Counted from the first letter of the stretch, positions 17,134-25,845 are shown. The stretch is 64,000 bases of DNA from Pseudobacter sp. (GCA_017849455.1 JAFIGX010000004.1:310001-374000); one strand, 5' to 3'. The notes: generated from the sequence alone by a model not told the origin. Numbers and translations: made by a program.

Positions 17134-18567
17134 TCATCCATTCTCCACGGTGAACCTTTTGGTGAAAATCAATTTATCACCCAGCCAGACCTCTATGCGC
17201 TGAGAGCCCGGCCTGTAAATACTCACAGTGGCGTTGCCGAAGCCTAAGAGGTCCCTGCGATTTTCATTCCAGGCGATCGAAAGAGGTAAGATCATCGTAT
17301 AATTATTATAGAGGTCCGATACTCCTTTCAACCCATCATTCTTCCTCAGCTCATTGGTCTCCGAATAATATTTCAATGTAAGGAGCAGGTCGAGGTTGGA
17401 ATAGCCCGGTCTATTGATAGTAAAGAAGATCCTGGGCTTCAGATAGCGAATATTGGATGCATACAGAGGATTATCGAATCCTGAAATGATCCTGTTATAC
17501 GAATCGGTATTGCCAATCTGGAGATCGGTAATGGTAATGGGATTGATGGCTGCGTTCAGCTCTTTGTTCTCCCGGGTCAGTGCGACATTCTCCCTGGACA
17601 ACCTGTTATTCCTGATCAGGGTGAGGATGACGAGTACCGACATCATAGCTATGATAACCAACAATACTTTAATCAATGGTTGAGGACGTGGCTGAACAGG
17701 TGAGGGATTCGCTTCTCCCTGTTTAATGGCAGCGTTCAATGCCTCCCTGAATTCGCTTACAGATGCATATCTTCTCTCCTGTTTCTTTTCTGTTGCTTTC
17801 TGTATCACTTTGAAAACAGGCAGGGGTATTGCCGGGTTATACGGGAGTGGGTTCTCTATCTGCATCTTCATTACATCATATTCATTGGTAGCATTGAAAG
17901 GTGGATCGCCTGTCAGCATTTCGTATAAAGTAATACCGAGCGCATAGATATCTGTGGTCTGGTTGATGCGATTGCTTTCGCCCCTGATCTGTTCGGGCGG
18001 TGAATAATGGGGCTTTCCGATCACAGTGCCCATGCCTGTCAGCGATTTCCTTTTGCCATCGGAGATCTTCGCAATACCGAAGTCCATGATCTTGACAGTG
18101 CCATCGCTGCATAACATGATATTGGAAGGATCGATATCACGATGGATCACCGGGGGCTGGTTGTTGTGCAGTGCTATCAAACCATCCATCACCTGGTTGA
18201 TGATCCGGAATGCCGCTTCTTTGTCGAGTTTCTTTTTCTCCTGGTTCAGCTCCTGCAAAATCCCGTGAAGGGTCCGGCCTTCCACCAATTCGCTTACGAT
18301 ATGAAAAATGCCGTTCTGCTCAACGAAATCGATCATCTTGATAAGGTTCCTGTTATCGATCCTGATGCCGGCCGATTGGCGCTCGCGTTCGATTGCGCTC
18401 ATATTGGAAGTGATCTCTTTGTACAGCACTTTAATAGCTACCTGTTTGCCGTTGCTCTCTGTATTGCCTTTGAACACAACGCCCATGCCGCCCTGTCCCA
18501 ACCTGGAGCCACCATCGTGAGGATCGAACAGGTATTTGCCATTGGCGCCTTGTAATGTGACGAACAT
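17134..18567 (-). CDS. Membrane-anchored Hanks-type Ser/Thr protein kinase
   Basis: A 477-residue protein: kinase domain (about 15-280), membrane helix (about 299-318, IKVLLVIIAMMSVLVILTLI), short coiled coil (RENVALTRENKELNAAI), and a C-terminal extracytoplasmic beta-rich domain of about 130 residues I cannot name. Kinase motifs are LGQGGMGVVFKG, the ATP lysine in VAIKVLY (Lys46), the catalytic loop HRDIDPSN (Asp144), DFG in IMDFGIAK and the APE-like SPPEQ. The loop residue that is normally Lys (HRDxKxxN) is Asp here, which is unusual. I chose the ATG at 18567; the frame is open further upstream, but the added residues do not resemble the family. It is first in the kinase-phosphatase-FHA group, 114 bases after the response regulator gene. 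Confidence 0.92.
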   Translation of the reverse strand: MFVTLQGANGKYLFDPHDGGSRLGQGGMGVVFKGNTESNGKQVAIKVLYKEITSNMSAIERERQSAGIRIDNRNLIKMIDFVEQNGIFHIVSELVEGRTLHGILQELNQEKKKLDKEAAFRIINQVMDGLIALHNNQPPVIHRDIDPSNIMLCSDGTVKIMDFGIAKISDGKRKSLTGMGTVIGKPHYSPPEQIRGESNRINQTTDIYALGITLYEMLTGDPPFNATNEYDVMKMQIENPLPYNPAIPLPVFKVIQKATEKKQERRYASVSEFREALNAAIKQGEANPSPVQPRPQPLIKVLLVIIAMMSVLVILTLIRNNRLSRENVALTRENKELNAAINPITITDLQIGNTDSYNRIISGFDNPLYASNIRYLKPRIFFTINRPGYSNLDLLLTLKYYSETNELRKNDGLKGVSDLYNNYTMILPLSIAWNENRRDLLGFGNATVSIYRPGSQRIEVWLGDKLIFTKRFTVENG

Positions 18568-18680
18568 AAAATGAGGATAATCGATGGAAGGATGATTGTT
18601 TAACAGGAACAAATTTCCATGACCCCAAAGCGGGATCAAATACTTAGTTCTAACTATTTCGATGGGATGAGATATCGATC

Positions 18681-19340
18681 TTAGGCAAGCCCGTGCTCTT
18701 TGGCGAAGTTGAGCAGCCCTACCGGGGTATAGATCTGGAGCTTACGGCAAATATTACGGCGATGTGCGTTGATGGTGAATTCGCTGATGAGCAGGTTCTC
18801 GGCGATCTCCCTGCTGGTAAACCCCTTCGAAATCATGCGGATGATCTCGGTCTCCCTTTTGGTGAGCTGGTATTTCTGCATGAAATCATCGATAAAATGT
18901 TCCGGTACCGGCTTTGCGGGGGTCTCATCATGGAACCAGGTGCCACCGGCCGCAATCGCCGCCACTGCTTCTTTCAATACGACCGATGTACTGTTCTTCA
19001 ACAGATAGCCCTGGGCGCCCAGCAATTTGATCTCTTTCACGAGTTTCATCTGGCCATAATTGGTAAACACGATGACCTTCACCCTGGGAAAATCTTTCCT
19101 TAATCTTTTCAGGGTGGCAATACCATCCAGTTGCGGCATGTGCAGATCGAGGAGCACGATATCTGCGGGCGATCTCCACAACCGGTCGATCAGTTGCCAG
19201 CCATTGCTCACTGGGTCCAGCACTTCGATGCCATCCATTTCTTCCAATACACGTTTCAGCCCATCTACCAGCATGGGATGGTCATCGGCAATGATCAGCC
19301 GCAATGGGCGTTGTTCCGGATGTTCGGCATTTATGCTCAT
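18681..19340 (-). CDS. NarL/FixJ-type response regulator
   Basis: A 219-residue protein with a receiver domain (about 12-130) and a LuxR-type helix-turn-helix (about 150-215). The receiver has the acidic pocket (IIADDHP), the phosphorylated Asp in VLLDLHMPQLDG and the Lys in YLLKNS. The output domain has the usual LTKRETEIIRMISKGFTSREI and FTINAHRRNICRKL segments. Its start overlaps the histidine kinase stop by four bases (ATGA), so the two are translationally coupled partners. Targets are not visible; the kinase/phosphatase/FHA genes just downstream are candidates by position only. Confidence 0.94.
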   Translation of the reverse strand: MSINAEHPEQRPLRLIIADDHPMLVDGLKRVLEEMDGIEVLDPVSNGWQLIDRLWRSPADIVLLDLHMPQLDGIATLKRLRKDFPRVKVIVFTNYGQMKLVKEIKLLGAQGYLLKNSTSVVLKEAVAAIAAGGTWFHDETPAKPVPEHFIDDFMQKYQLTKRETEIIRMISKGFTSREIAENLLISEFTINAHRRNICRKLQIYTPVGLLNFAKEHGLA

Positions 19341-21580
19341 ACTGGTATTTCTATCACGATCAATGTGCCATTGTCTTTTTTATGAGAGATCTCGATCCGT
19401 CCATTGACATAGGCAACCCTCGACTTGATATTGTTCAGCCCTTTGCCCTTCTCTGCCTGGTCTTCAGCGATGCCGATACCGTTGTCTTCCACCATCAGCG
19501 ACACCTGCTTTTCATGCTCCACCAGTTCCAGCAACGCATGGGTGGCATGAGCATGTTTGAGCACATTGTGCAACAGTTCCTGCGAGATGCGGTAGAGATC
19601 GTTGAGGAAACCGGCCGGGTATTTCCGGGTATCCTCGAAACCGGTGATCACCGTTTCCAGTTTTAGTTTTCCTGAAATATTGATGGTTTGCGCCAGGTCC
19701 TCGATCGCTTTGCGGAAACCGTATTTCTCGATCAAAAGCGGTGTAAGCCGGTGGCTCAATTCCCGGATGGTGGTGGAAACGGATGATAGCACTTCCTGGG
19801 CCTTCTGCAATTGTGCATCGGCCTCTGCGCCTGCCGTTCCCTTCTCCAGTGCCGATGAGATATTAAGCGTGGCCAGGGCCAGCATGGCATTCACTTCATC
19901 ATGCAGTTGGTCGGCGATCTTTCGTCTTTCATTCTCCTCTGCCTCGATCACGCTTTGCATCAGTTCGATATGCTTTTGTTTTTCGAGCTGCTCCAGTTTG
20001 CTTTGCTGCAGGGCCTCCCGCTGGCGGCTGCGTATTTGCCGGTAACGAAGGTACAGGACCAACAGCAGGATGATCAGGCCTGCAAGGCTTACGAGCAAGA
20101 TGTAAAAGATCCTTTCCTGCCGGATCTGTTTCCGTCTGTTTTCATTTTCTTCATTGAGCAGCAATATCCGCTGGTCCTTTTCTTTCATCCGCACATTGGC
20201 CATGATCACCTGTACGGCGCGGTATTGATTGAGGCTGGCGAGAGAATCCCTGATGGTATAATAGGTATTCAGTGATCGTGCATAAGCGGGATAATCGCCT
20301 TTTGCCTGCAGGAATGCAGCGTAATAACGGTGATAATACAGCCCGGTGGCCGTGTATTTCCTGGCTTCGATGGAAGGTCGGAACTGATCGAATATTTTCC
20401 CGGCCTCTTTCCATTTTTTAGTGAGCACGAGAACATGCGCATAGTGAAGTTCAGGAGGCAGCAGATGAGTGCCGATAGAATAATGCTCTGTGCTGACCTT
20501 TCCGAACTGGGCGGCTGCGAGTACGTAATCTCCTTTGTGTTCAGCCAATAATCCTTTTGCCACAAAATAGGTGGCATAAGGAATATTTTCTTCCGGCATC
20601 CTGAATCTTTTTTTGCTTTCAGACAGATAGTTCTCTGCAGCGGCATAATCACCCTGATAAAACTTCACGACAGCCATCTCCGCATTGAAATAGGGGGCTT
20701 GTACCCCATCAGGATTGGGTTTGATGGTGGCATTGTAAAAAAGCTCGGCGAACTTCCAGGCATTCTCATAATCGGTGAGCACAAGGTTGATCTGCATGAG
20801 TTGATAAATGATGCTGGGGCCTGCGTTCCGGAAGGTGAAAGCCGTTCGTTCGTAGAGTTTGCGGGGATAATGGTTGAGGGATGGGTCTTTCGCCAGTTCG
20901 AGCAGAGATTCGAATTCGGCAGCCTGTCTGGGTGGACTGTACTGCAACACGATATTGGCATAATTATAGCGTGCCGTGAACAGCGCATTCTTATCGGGGA
21001 GATCATTGGCGAGCGCGATCGCTTTTTGAAGGTATCGGCCCATGGCAGCAGTATCGCCCAGATCGGATAAGGCTTTGAAAGTATAGATAAAGGAAAGATT
21101 TTCCTTATCGTCATCTGCCAGGCATTCCCGCTCACCGATGGTGATGTATTTCTGTAATGAATCTTTCTTATCCCATTCGCCGTACATAAGCACTGTATTG
21201 GCCAGTGCTTCCCGTTCCATCCTGCCTGTGCCAGCGGCATTCAGACGGGCTTCCCGGTACAGGCTGTCGGCCTCCGGAAAGAAACCCAATGATTCTTTGG
21301 CCTTTGCCCATCCCATCAACAGGATATGCACCCACTCCCGTTTCTGTGTTGCTTTGACCATGGGTGTGTACTCCTGCATGATCCTGAAACTGGTGGTGAG
21401 ATCGGTCTTGCCGATCTGTTGCATGAGATCGCAGACTGCATGAAATGAATTTTCGGTTATTGGTTGACGTTTCAGTTCATGCCAGGCAGCCATCCCATCC
21501 GCTGCAGGATCGCTTTGCGCGAACAACCGGCTTACCAGCAGGCAGCAGCACCAGGGAGCAAAAAATCTTTTGAGAGACAT
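19337..21580 (-). CDS. Sensor histidine kinase with TPR-like sensor region (HisKA_3 type)
   Basis: A 747-residue sensor kinase. After a signal peptide (MSLKRFFAPWCCCLLVSRLFAQ) comes a helical region of about 450 residues with TPR-like repeats, a membrane helix (about 487-511, ILLVSLAGLIILLLVLYL), a HisKA_3 dimerisation domain with the phosphorylated His in IADQLHDEVNAML (about residue 560) and a HATPase domain with VEDNGIGI and GKGLNNIKSRV. The sensor region would be periplasmic. This design is common in Bacteroidota and pairs with NarL-type regulators such as the one overlapping its 3' end. The ATG at 21580 is preferred because it places a signal peptide at the N-terminus; an upstream ATG at 21646 is less likely. 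The signal is unknown. Confidence 0.92.
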   Translation of the reverse strand: MSLKRFFAPWCCCLLVSRLFAQSDPAADGMAAWHELKRQPITENSFHAVCDLMQQIGKTDLTTSFRIMQEYTPMVKATQKREWVHILLMGWAKAKESLGFFPEADSLYREARLNAAGTGRMEREALANTVLMYGEWDKKDSLQKYITIGERECLADDDKENLSFIYTFKALSDLGDTAAMGRYLQKAIALANDLPDKNALFTARYNYANIVLQYSPPRQAAEFESLLELAKDPSLNHYPRKLYERTAFTFRNAGPSIIYQLMQINLVLTDYENAWKFAELFYNATIKPNPDGVQAPYFNAEMAVVKFYQGDYAAAENYLSESKKRFRMPEENIPYATYFVAKGLLAEHKGDYVLAAAQFGKVSTEHYSIGTHLLPPELHYAHVLVLTKKWKEAGKIFDQFRPSIEARKYTATGLYYHRYYAAFLQAKGDYPAYARSLNTYYTIRDSLASLNQYRAVQVIMANVRMKEKDQRILLLNEENENRRKQIRQERIFYILLVSLAGLIILLLVLYLRYRQIRSRQREALQQSKLEQLEKQKHIELMQSVIEAEENERRKIADQLHDEVNAMLALATLNISSALEKGTAGAEADAQLQKAQEVLSSVSTTIRELSHRLTPLLIEKYGFRKAIEDLAQTINISGKLKLETVITGFEDTRKYPAGFLNDLYRISQELLHNVLKHAHATHALLELVEHEKQVSLMVEDNGIGIAEDQAEKGKGLNNIKSRVAYVNGRIEISHKKDNGTLIVIEIPV

Positions 21581-21682
21581 GGGGTTGATAATAATAGATA
21601 ATGACCAGGCGGGGATATCGAGCGAGAAGTTACTAAATTCATTCATACAATCCTTATCTTTAATATCCCAAACTGTTTATGT

Positions 21683-23578
21683 ATGAAACGCCTGCTCCTA
21701 CTCCTCCTCTGCGTTGGTCTATCCTTTTTCAGCATGTCGCAACAAACCCAGAAACCGCCTCTCCACGGCAAACATTGGATGGCCATCACGGGTAAACCGC
21801 TGGCCGCCACTGCCGGCAGCATCATCTTTCAGCAGGGCGGCAATGCAGTAGATGCGGCCTGCGCCATGCTGGCAGCTACCTGCACCATGTGGGATGTATT
21901 GAGCTGGGGTGGGGAAACACAGGCCCTGATCTATAACCCGAAGACAGGGAAAGTGATCGCCATCAATGCACTGGGGATGGCGCCAACTGGGGCCACTGCA
22001 GAATTTTTCAAAAGCAAGGGAATGAATTTCCCCCCGGAATATGGGCCGCTCGCGGCCGTAACCCCGGGAACGCCTGGAGGCCTTTGTTATATGCTTGCAG
22101 AATATGGCACCATGAGCCTTCAACAAGTGCTGAAACCAGCCATGCAGCTTGCATCCGGTTATCCCATCGAAGCACAGACCGCCAACAGTATTGAAAGGGC
22201 CAAAGGCCGTATCAAGGAATGGCCTTATTCGAAAGCAGTGCTGCTGCCACATGCAGGTCAGAAAAGGGAAGCGCCGGAGGCCGGCGAGATATTCGTGCAG
22301 AAAGACCTGCTGGAGACACTTACCAAAATGGTGGAAGCAGAACAGCAGGCACTGAAAACAAAGAAGACAAGGAAACAGGCTATCTATGCGGCCTACGACC
22401 GGTTTTATAAAGGAGACATCGCCAAAGAATTCGTGCGGGGTTGCCAGGAACAGGGCGGGCTGATCACCATGAACGACCTGGCCAACTGGAAAGTAAAGGA
22501 GGAGGAACCATTGCACACCAATTATAAAGGTATCGATGTATATAAATTGCAGCAGTGGACACAGGGCCCGGCCATGCTGCAATGCCTCAACATCCTGGAA
22601 AATTTCGACCTGAAAAAAATGGGATATAACTCCACGGCTTATATCCATACGTTGTACCAGGCCATGAACCTGTCATTTGCCGATCGTGATTTTTATTATG
22701 GCGATCCGTATTTTCCACCCCAGGGACCGATCAGAGGATTGCTGAGCAAAGAGTATGCAAGGCAGCGTGCCAGCCTGATCGGGGCCGACAGGAACGATGA
22801 CAAGGCCGGCCCCGGCGACCCATATCCTTTCGAAGGCAAAACAAATCCTTATACGGAGCTGCTGAAGCAGAGGGGATTGACGATCGATACCACCAACCGG
22901 CGGAATCCAGGGTTCCTGCCTGCGCATGATGCGCGGGCCATGATCGCAACGCCGGATTCCCTGTATCTCGACAGGCTCCATCGCGGCACCACTTCCGTGG
23001 AAGCAGCCGATGAATCGGGATGGGTAGTGTCCATAACACCCAGCGGCGGTTGGATACCGGCCTGCATCGCAGGCCGTACAGGAGTGGGGATGAGCCAGCG
23101 AATGCAAAGTTTCGTGACAGATCCCACCCTCAATCCATTCAATGTGGTGGAACCGGGCAAAAGGCCCAGGGTAACGCTCACCCCTACCCTGGCTTTGAAA
23201 GACGGAAAGCCATTCCTGTCTTTTGCGGTACAGGGCGGAGATACGCAGGACCAGAACCTGCTGCAATGTTTTCTGAATATCGTTGAATTCGGGATGACGG
23301 TACAGCAGGCTGTTGAAGCGGCCAATATCAATACGAACCAGTTATGGCTATCACTGGGAGGGACCAAAGTCTCGGACCGCCGGCCAAGGCCCGGACAATT
23401 GTTATTGCATAACAGCACTCCGCAGAATGTGAGGACAGCCCTGCAGCAGATGGGATATACGCTGAGCTTCGACGACCGGACCAGTGGCCCGATCAATGCC
23501 ATCTGGTTCGACTGGAAACATGGTAGCTTCTGGGGTGGAAGCAGCAATCATGGGGAAGACTATGGGATCGGGTGGTGA
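21683..23578 (+). CDS. Gamma-glutamyltransferase family protein
   Basis: A 631-residue exported protein (signal peptide 1-20, LLLLLLCVGLSFFSMSQ) of the Ntn-hydrolase gamma-glutamyltransferase family. The proenzyme is expected to cut itself before Thr436 in HRGTTSVEAADESG, which becomes the catalytic N-terminal Thr of the small subunit. Other family blocks are GGNAVDAACAMLAA near the N-terminus and RPRVTLTPTLALKDGKPFLSFAVQGGDTQ in the small subunit. The family transfers or hydrolyses gamma-glutamyl groups, usually of glutathione, in the periplasm; related enzymes act on other amides such as cephalosporins. It diverges from the histidine kinase gene with a 102-base shared promoter region. Confidence 0.92.
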   Translation: MKRLLLLLLCVGLSFFSMSQQTQKPPLHGKHWMAITGKPLAATAGSIIFQQGGNAVDAACAMLAATCTMWDVLSWGGETQALIYNPKTGKVIAINALGMAPTGATAEFFKSKGMNFPPEYGPLAAVTPGTPGGLCYMLAEYGTMSLQQVLKPAMQLASGYPIEAQTANSIERAKGRIKEWPYSKAVLLPHAGQKREAPEAGEIFVQKDLLETLTKMVEAEQQALKTKKTRKQAIYAAYDRFYKGDIAKEFVRGCQEQGGLITMNDLANWKVKEEEPLHTNYKGIDVYKLQQWTQGPAMLQCLNILENFDLKKMGYNSTAYIHTLYQAMNLSFADRDFYYGDPYFPPQGPIRGLLSKEYARQRASLIGADRNDDKAGPGDPYPFEGKTNPYTELLKQRGLTIDTTNRRNPGFLPAHDARAMIATPDSLYLDRLHRGTTSVEAADESGWVVSITPSGGWIPACIAGRTGVGMSQRMQSFVTDPTLNPFNVVEPGKRPRVTLTPTLALKDGKPFLSFAVQGGDTQDQNLLQCFLNIVEFGMTVQQAVEAANINTNQLWLSLGGTKVSDRRPRPGQLLLHNSTPQNVRTALQQMGYTLSFDDRTSGPINAIWFDWKHGSFWGGSSNHGEDYGIGW

Positions 23579-23629
23579 AAAACCCCCAATAAATGTGTAA
23601 AACCACATCCGGCAGCCAGTAAGGGTTGG

Positions 23630-23637
23630 TAGTTTTG
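23630..23637 (+). promoter_or_regulatory. Possible -7 element of the KilA-N gene
   Basis: TAGTTTTG is a full match to TAnnTTTG and lies 23 bases before the KilA-N start codon. No convincing TTTG -33 element is seen at the right distance, so this is a weak call. Confidence 0.4.
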
Positions 23638-23660
23638 ATACTAAACTGAATGGTTAGCCG

Positions 23661-24482
23661 ATGAGCAAAAATAAAACGATCATTGTACAGGAAAGACCTA
23701 TCTCTGTTATTGAAACAAATGGTCAGGATTATATTTCCCTGACGGATATGGTGAGAAACCTGGAAAATGGGCTGGTCCTGATCGAAAAATGGTTGAGAAA
23801 TAAAAATACGCTGGAGTTTATCGGGATTTGGGAGCAGATCAATAACCCGGATTTTAATTCCACCGAATTCGGTGGAATTAAACTGGAGGCAGGGCTGAAC
23901 AGGTTCATTTTGTCAGTAAAAAAGTGGGTAGAACGGACCAATGCAATTGGGATCATGGCCAAATCAGGTCGTTATGGCAGTGGCACCTATGCGCACAAAG
24001 ATATAGCCTTCGAATTCGGGAGTTGGCTGAGCCCGGAATTCAAACTGTACCTGATCCGGGAATTTCAGCGGCTCAAAGACGAAGAAAGCAAATCGTACCA
24101 ATTAGATTGGGATCTTCAAAGAACTTTAGCAAAAATAAATTTCCAAATCCACAATGATGCGATCCGTGATACGCTTATTCCTCCCCAGGTGAGTAAAGAA
24201 ATGAGCGGGATCATTTTTGCCAGTGAAGCTGACTTGCTCAACATGGCTCTTTTCGGGAAAACGGCAGCCCAATGGCGTATGGAAAATCCCGGTAAGACGG
24301 GCAATATGCGGGATGAAGCAACATTGGAACAACTGGTGGTGCTAACAAACCTTGAAAGTATAAACGCCGTTTTTCTCAGGCAGGAATTGTCCCAGACTGA
24401 AAGATTGAACAAACTGAATGAGATAGCTATTTCACAAATGAGATCCCTGCTTGGAAACAGGGAGATCAGGAAATTGAGGTGA
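23661..24482 (+). CDS. KilA-N domain protein
   Basis: A 273-residue protein with an N-terminal KilA-N DNA-binding domain (about 10-150; DYISLTDMVRNL, RYGSGTYAHKDIAFEFGSWL, FKLYLIREFQRLK) and a C-terminal part of about 120 residues that carries QVSKEMSGIIFASEADLLNMALFGKTA, seen in many stand-alone Bacteroidota KilA-N proteins. The domain is found in phage and mobile-element regulators. Here it stands alone with no phage genes nearby, so it may be a domesticated or recently acquired element. Bases 23851-23882 inside the gene form a nearly perfect palindromic unit that encodes FNSTEFGGIK; an identical copy follows the stop codon. No catalytic role is claimed. Confidence 0.88.
   Translation: MSKNKTIIVQERPISVIETNGQDYISLTDMVRNLENGLVLIEKWLRNKNTLEFIGIWEQINNPDFNSTEFGGIKLEAGLNRFILSVKKWVERTNAIGIMAKSGRYGSGTYAHKDIAFEFGSWLSPEFKLYLIREFQRLKDEESKSYQLDWDLQRTLAKINFQIHNDAIRDTLIPPQVSKEMSGIIFASEADLLNMALFGKTAAQWRMENPGKTGNMRDEATLEQLVVLTNLESINAVFLRQELSQTERLNKLNEIAISQMRSLLGNREIRKLR
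23851..23882. repeat. Palindromic unit, copy 1 (inside the KilA-N gene)
   Basis: 32 bases identical to copy 2 at 24498-24529. Bases 23853-23882 are a perfect 30-bp palindrome centred on GAATTC (23865-23870). It is read in frame as part of a KilA-N family motif. Confidence 0.9.
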
Positions 24483-24497
24483 TCCGTAACTGTCCGT

Positions 24498-24531
24498 ATT
24501 TTAATTCCACCGAATTCGGTGGAATTAAAAT
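24498..24531. repeat. Palindromic unit, copy 2 (after the KilA-N gene)
   Basis: A perfect 34-bp palindrome centred on GAATTC (24512-24517), starting 15 bases after the KilA-N stop codon and 30 bases beyond the end of the converging gene. The flanks show no further similarity to the gene. In RNA it would form a long hairpin between the two converging genes. Confidence 0.9.
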
Positions 24532-24560
24532 GAAGAGGGCCAAAAACGAGGTGTCTTGCT

Positions 24561-25034
24561 TCAAAGCAGCCGCTCCAACTGCTTCCTGTAATCGAACTGT
24601 ATATCCTCATGCACCGATTCCAGCAGGCTCATGATCTTTTTCACCTGCAGATCAAAGATATTCTGCAATACCTTATTATGGTAGAAAGGGATGCCCGATT
24701 CCTTCAACTGCGATAAAAAATGAAGCAATAGTTCTATCGAGGCTTCCTTGGTGCCGATATGGCGACTGTGCTTACTGATCTGCCGCAGGATCTTTCGCAG
24801 TCCTTTTTTCGTAAAATACCAGTTATCGGTATTCAGCTCAAGAAACTGCTCATTGATCTCATTCTTCACAGTCTCCACAAAACCCGCCTCCTGCCCGGCC
24901 TCGAACAATAGATAACTGAGCAATTCTTTGTTCTCCTTTTTAGACCTTGCCAGCCTCAAACATATCTCCACCAATTCCTTCGCCGGCAGCCCGGTCAGTT
25001 CCTGTTTGATCTCGTGAATACTGGCTGCTTTCAT
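24561..25034 (-). CDS. Cytoplasmic helical protein, possibly DUF6155-like
   Basis: A 157-residue, mostly helical, charged protein (MKAASIHEIKQELTGLPAKELVEICLRLARSKKENKELL ... FDYRKQLERLL, quoted here in part). There is no signal peptide or membrane segment. The opening pattern of a helix ending in a Leu-rich turn, then NKELLSYLLF, resembles what I recall of DUF6155 proteins, but this is a weak match and no function is known. The ATG at 25034 is preferred to one at 25070. It converges with the KilA-N gene; the palindrome copy 2 lies between the two ends. Confidence 0.6.
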   Translation of the reverse strand: MKAASIHEIKQELTGLPAKELVEICLRLARSKKENKELLSYLLFEAGQEAGFVETVKNEINEQFLELNTDNWYFTKKGLRKILRQISKHSRHIGTKEASIELLLHFLSQLKESGIPFYHNKVLQNIFDLQVKKIMSLLESVHEDIQFDYRKQLERLL

Positions 25035-25127
25035 GCAACGAATGTAAGCATTCCCATTTTTTTCAAGCATGCTGACATAGGGCTGTCACTGACCGGTATT
25101 TTCTTTGAGGTATTAAAACAATATACC

Positions 25128-25625
25128 ATGACACAAGTGCAAGTTCTCCTTAAAGACCTCAATCATGAGGCGCAGACCACCCGCAAGATGTTATCCATTG
25201 TGCCAAACGACAAATACGATTGGAAACCCCATCCCAAAAGTATGTCGGTACGCCAACTTGCTACTCATATCGCCGAGCTGCCCTCCTGGGTCTCCATGGC
25301 CCTCTCCACCGACGGGCTCGATTTCGCCGACAATCCCTATGACCCCGAACCGGTCAATAACACCACCGAACTTCTCAACTACTTCGAACGCTCTTACACG
25401 GAAGGCCGCACCAGCCTCGAAGGAGCTACCGATGATGATCTCCTTCCCAACTGGACTTTACGCAATGGAAAAGAGATCTATCTTGTATCGCCAAAGGCCG
25501 ATATCATCCGTACCAGCATTAGCCAGATCATCCACCACCGCGCTCAACTCGGCGTTTTCCTTCGGCTGCTCGATATCCCGATCCCTGGCAGCTACGGCCC
25601 TAGCGCAGATGAAATGCAACACTAA
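25128..25625 (+). CDS. DinB-family protein
   Basis: A 165-residue four-helix-bundle protein of the DinB/YfiT superfamily. The metal-binding histidines seem present: one in the segment SVRQLATHIAELPSW and one or two in ISQIIHHRAQLGVFLRLL, giving the usual triad. Family members are metal-dependent thiol transferases or hydrolases that use bacillithiol or similar cofactors, but most are uncharacterised. Start chosen at 25128 (MTQVQVLL), which gives the normal family length; an upstream frame opening overlaps the divergent gene and is unlikely. Confidence 0.85.
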   Translation: MTQVQVLLKDLNHEAQTTRKMLSIVPNDKYDWKPHPKSMSVRQLATHIAELPSWVSMALSTDGLDFADNPYDPEPVNNTTELLNYFERSYTEGRTSLEGATDDDLLPNWTLRNGKEIYLVSPKADIIRTSISQIIHHRAQLGVFLRLLDIPIPGSYGPSADEMQH

Positions 25626-25679
25626 GTTTTGCCTGATTGGCACGATTTTTCTAACTTATGGTTATTAAAATCGTATAAT

Positions 25680-25796
25680 ATGCAAAATTGGCTCAGAACT
25701 TTAATAGCAGGTTATGGCGCCTGGAAACTGGGAGGCGGTTGCTTTGGTACGATTATTCTATTCCTCTTTTTTTATTGGCTACTCGGACATTGTTAA
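25680..25796 (+). CDS. 38-residue membrane protein
   Basis: A very short gene: MQNWLRTLIAGYGAWKLGGG, followed by CFGTIILFLFFYWLLGHC and a stop. It has one membrane helix (about 22-36) after an amphipathic start with a GYGAWKLGGGCFG motif. I recall similar tiny proteins (YGAxKLGGGCFxT followed by a helix) in other Bacteroidota, which supports it being real. It sits between DinB and the YdcF-like gene on the same strand with 54 and 49 bases on the two sides. Function unknown. Confidence 0.6.
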   Translation: MQNWLRTLIAGYGAWKLGGGCFGTIILFLFFYWLLGHC

Positions 25797-25845
25797 CATA
25801 AGGGCAAACAGGGTTCCTTAAATTGTGTAAAATTTCGTGCACCTT

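Noticed and set aside
13810..21580. Reading the kinase/FHA locus as a type VI secretion or phage-defence system
   Set aside because: No Tss, Hcp, nuclease or other effector gene is present; only regulatory and protease parts are seen.
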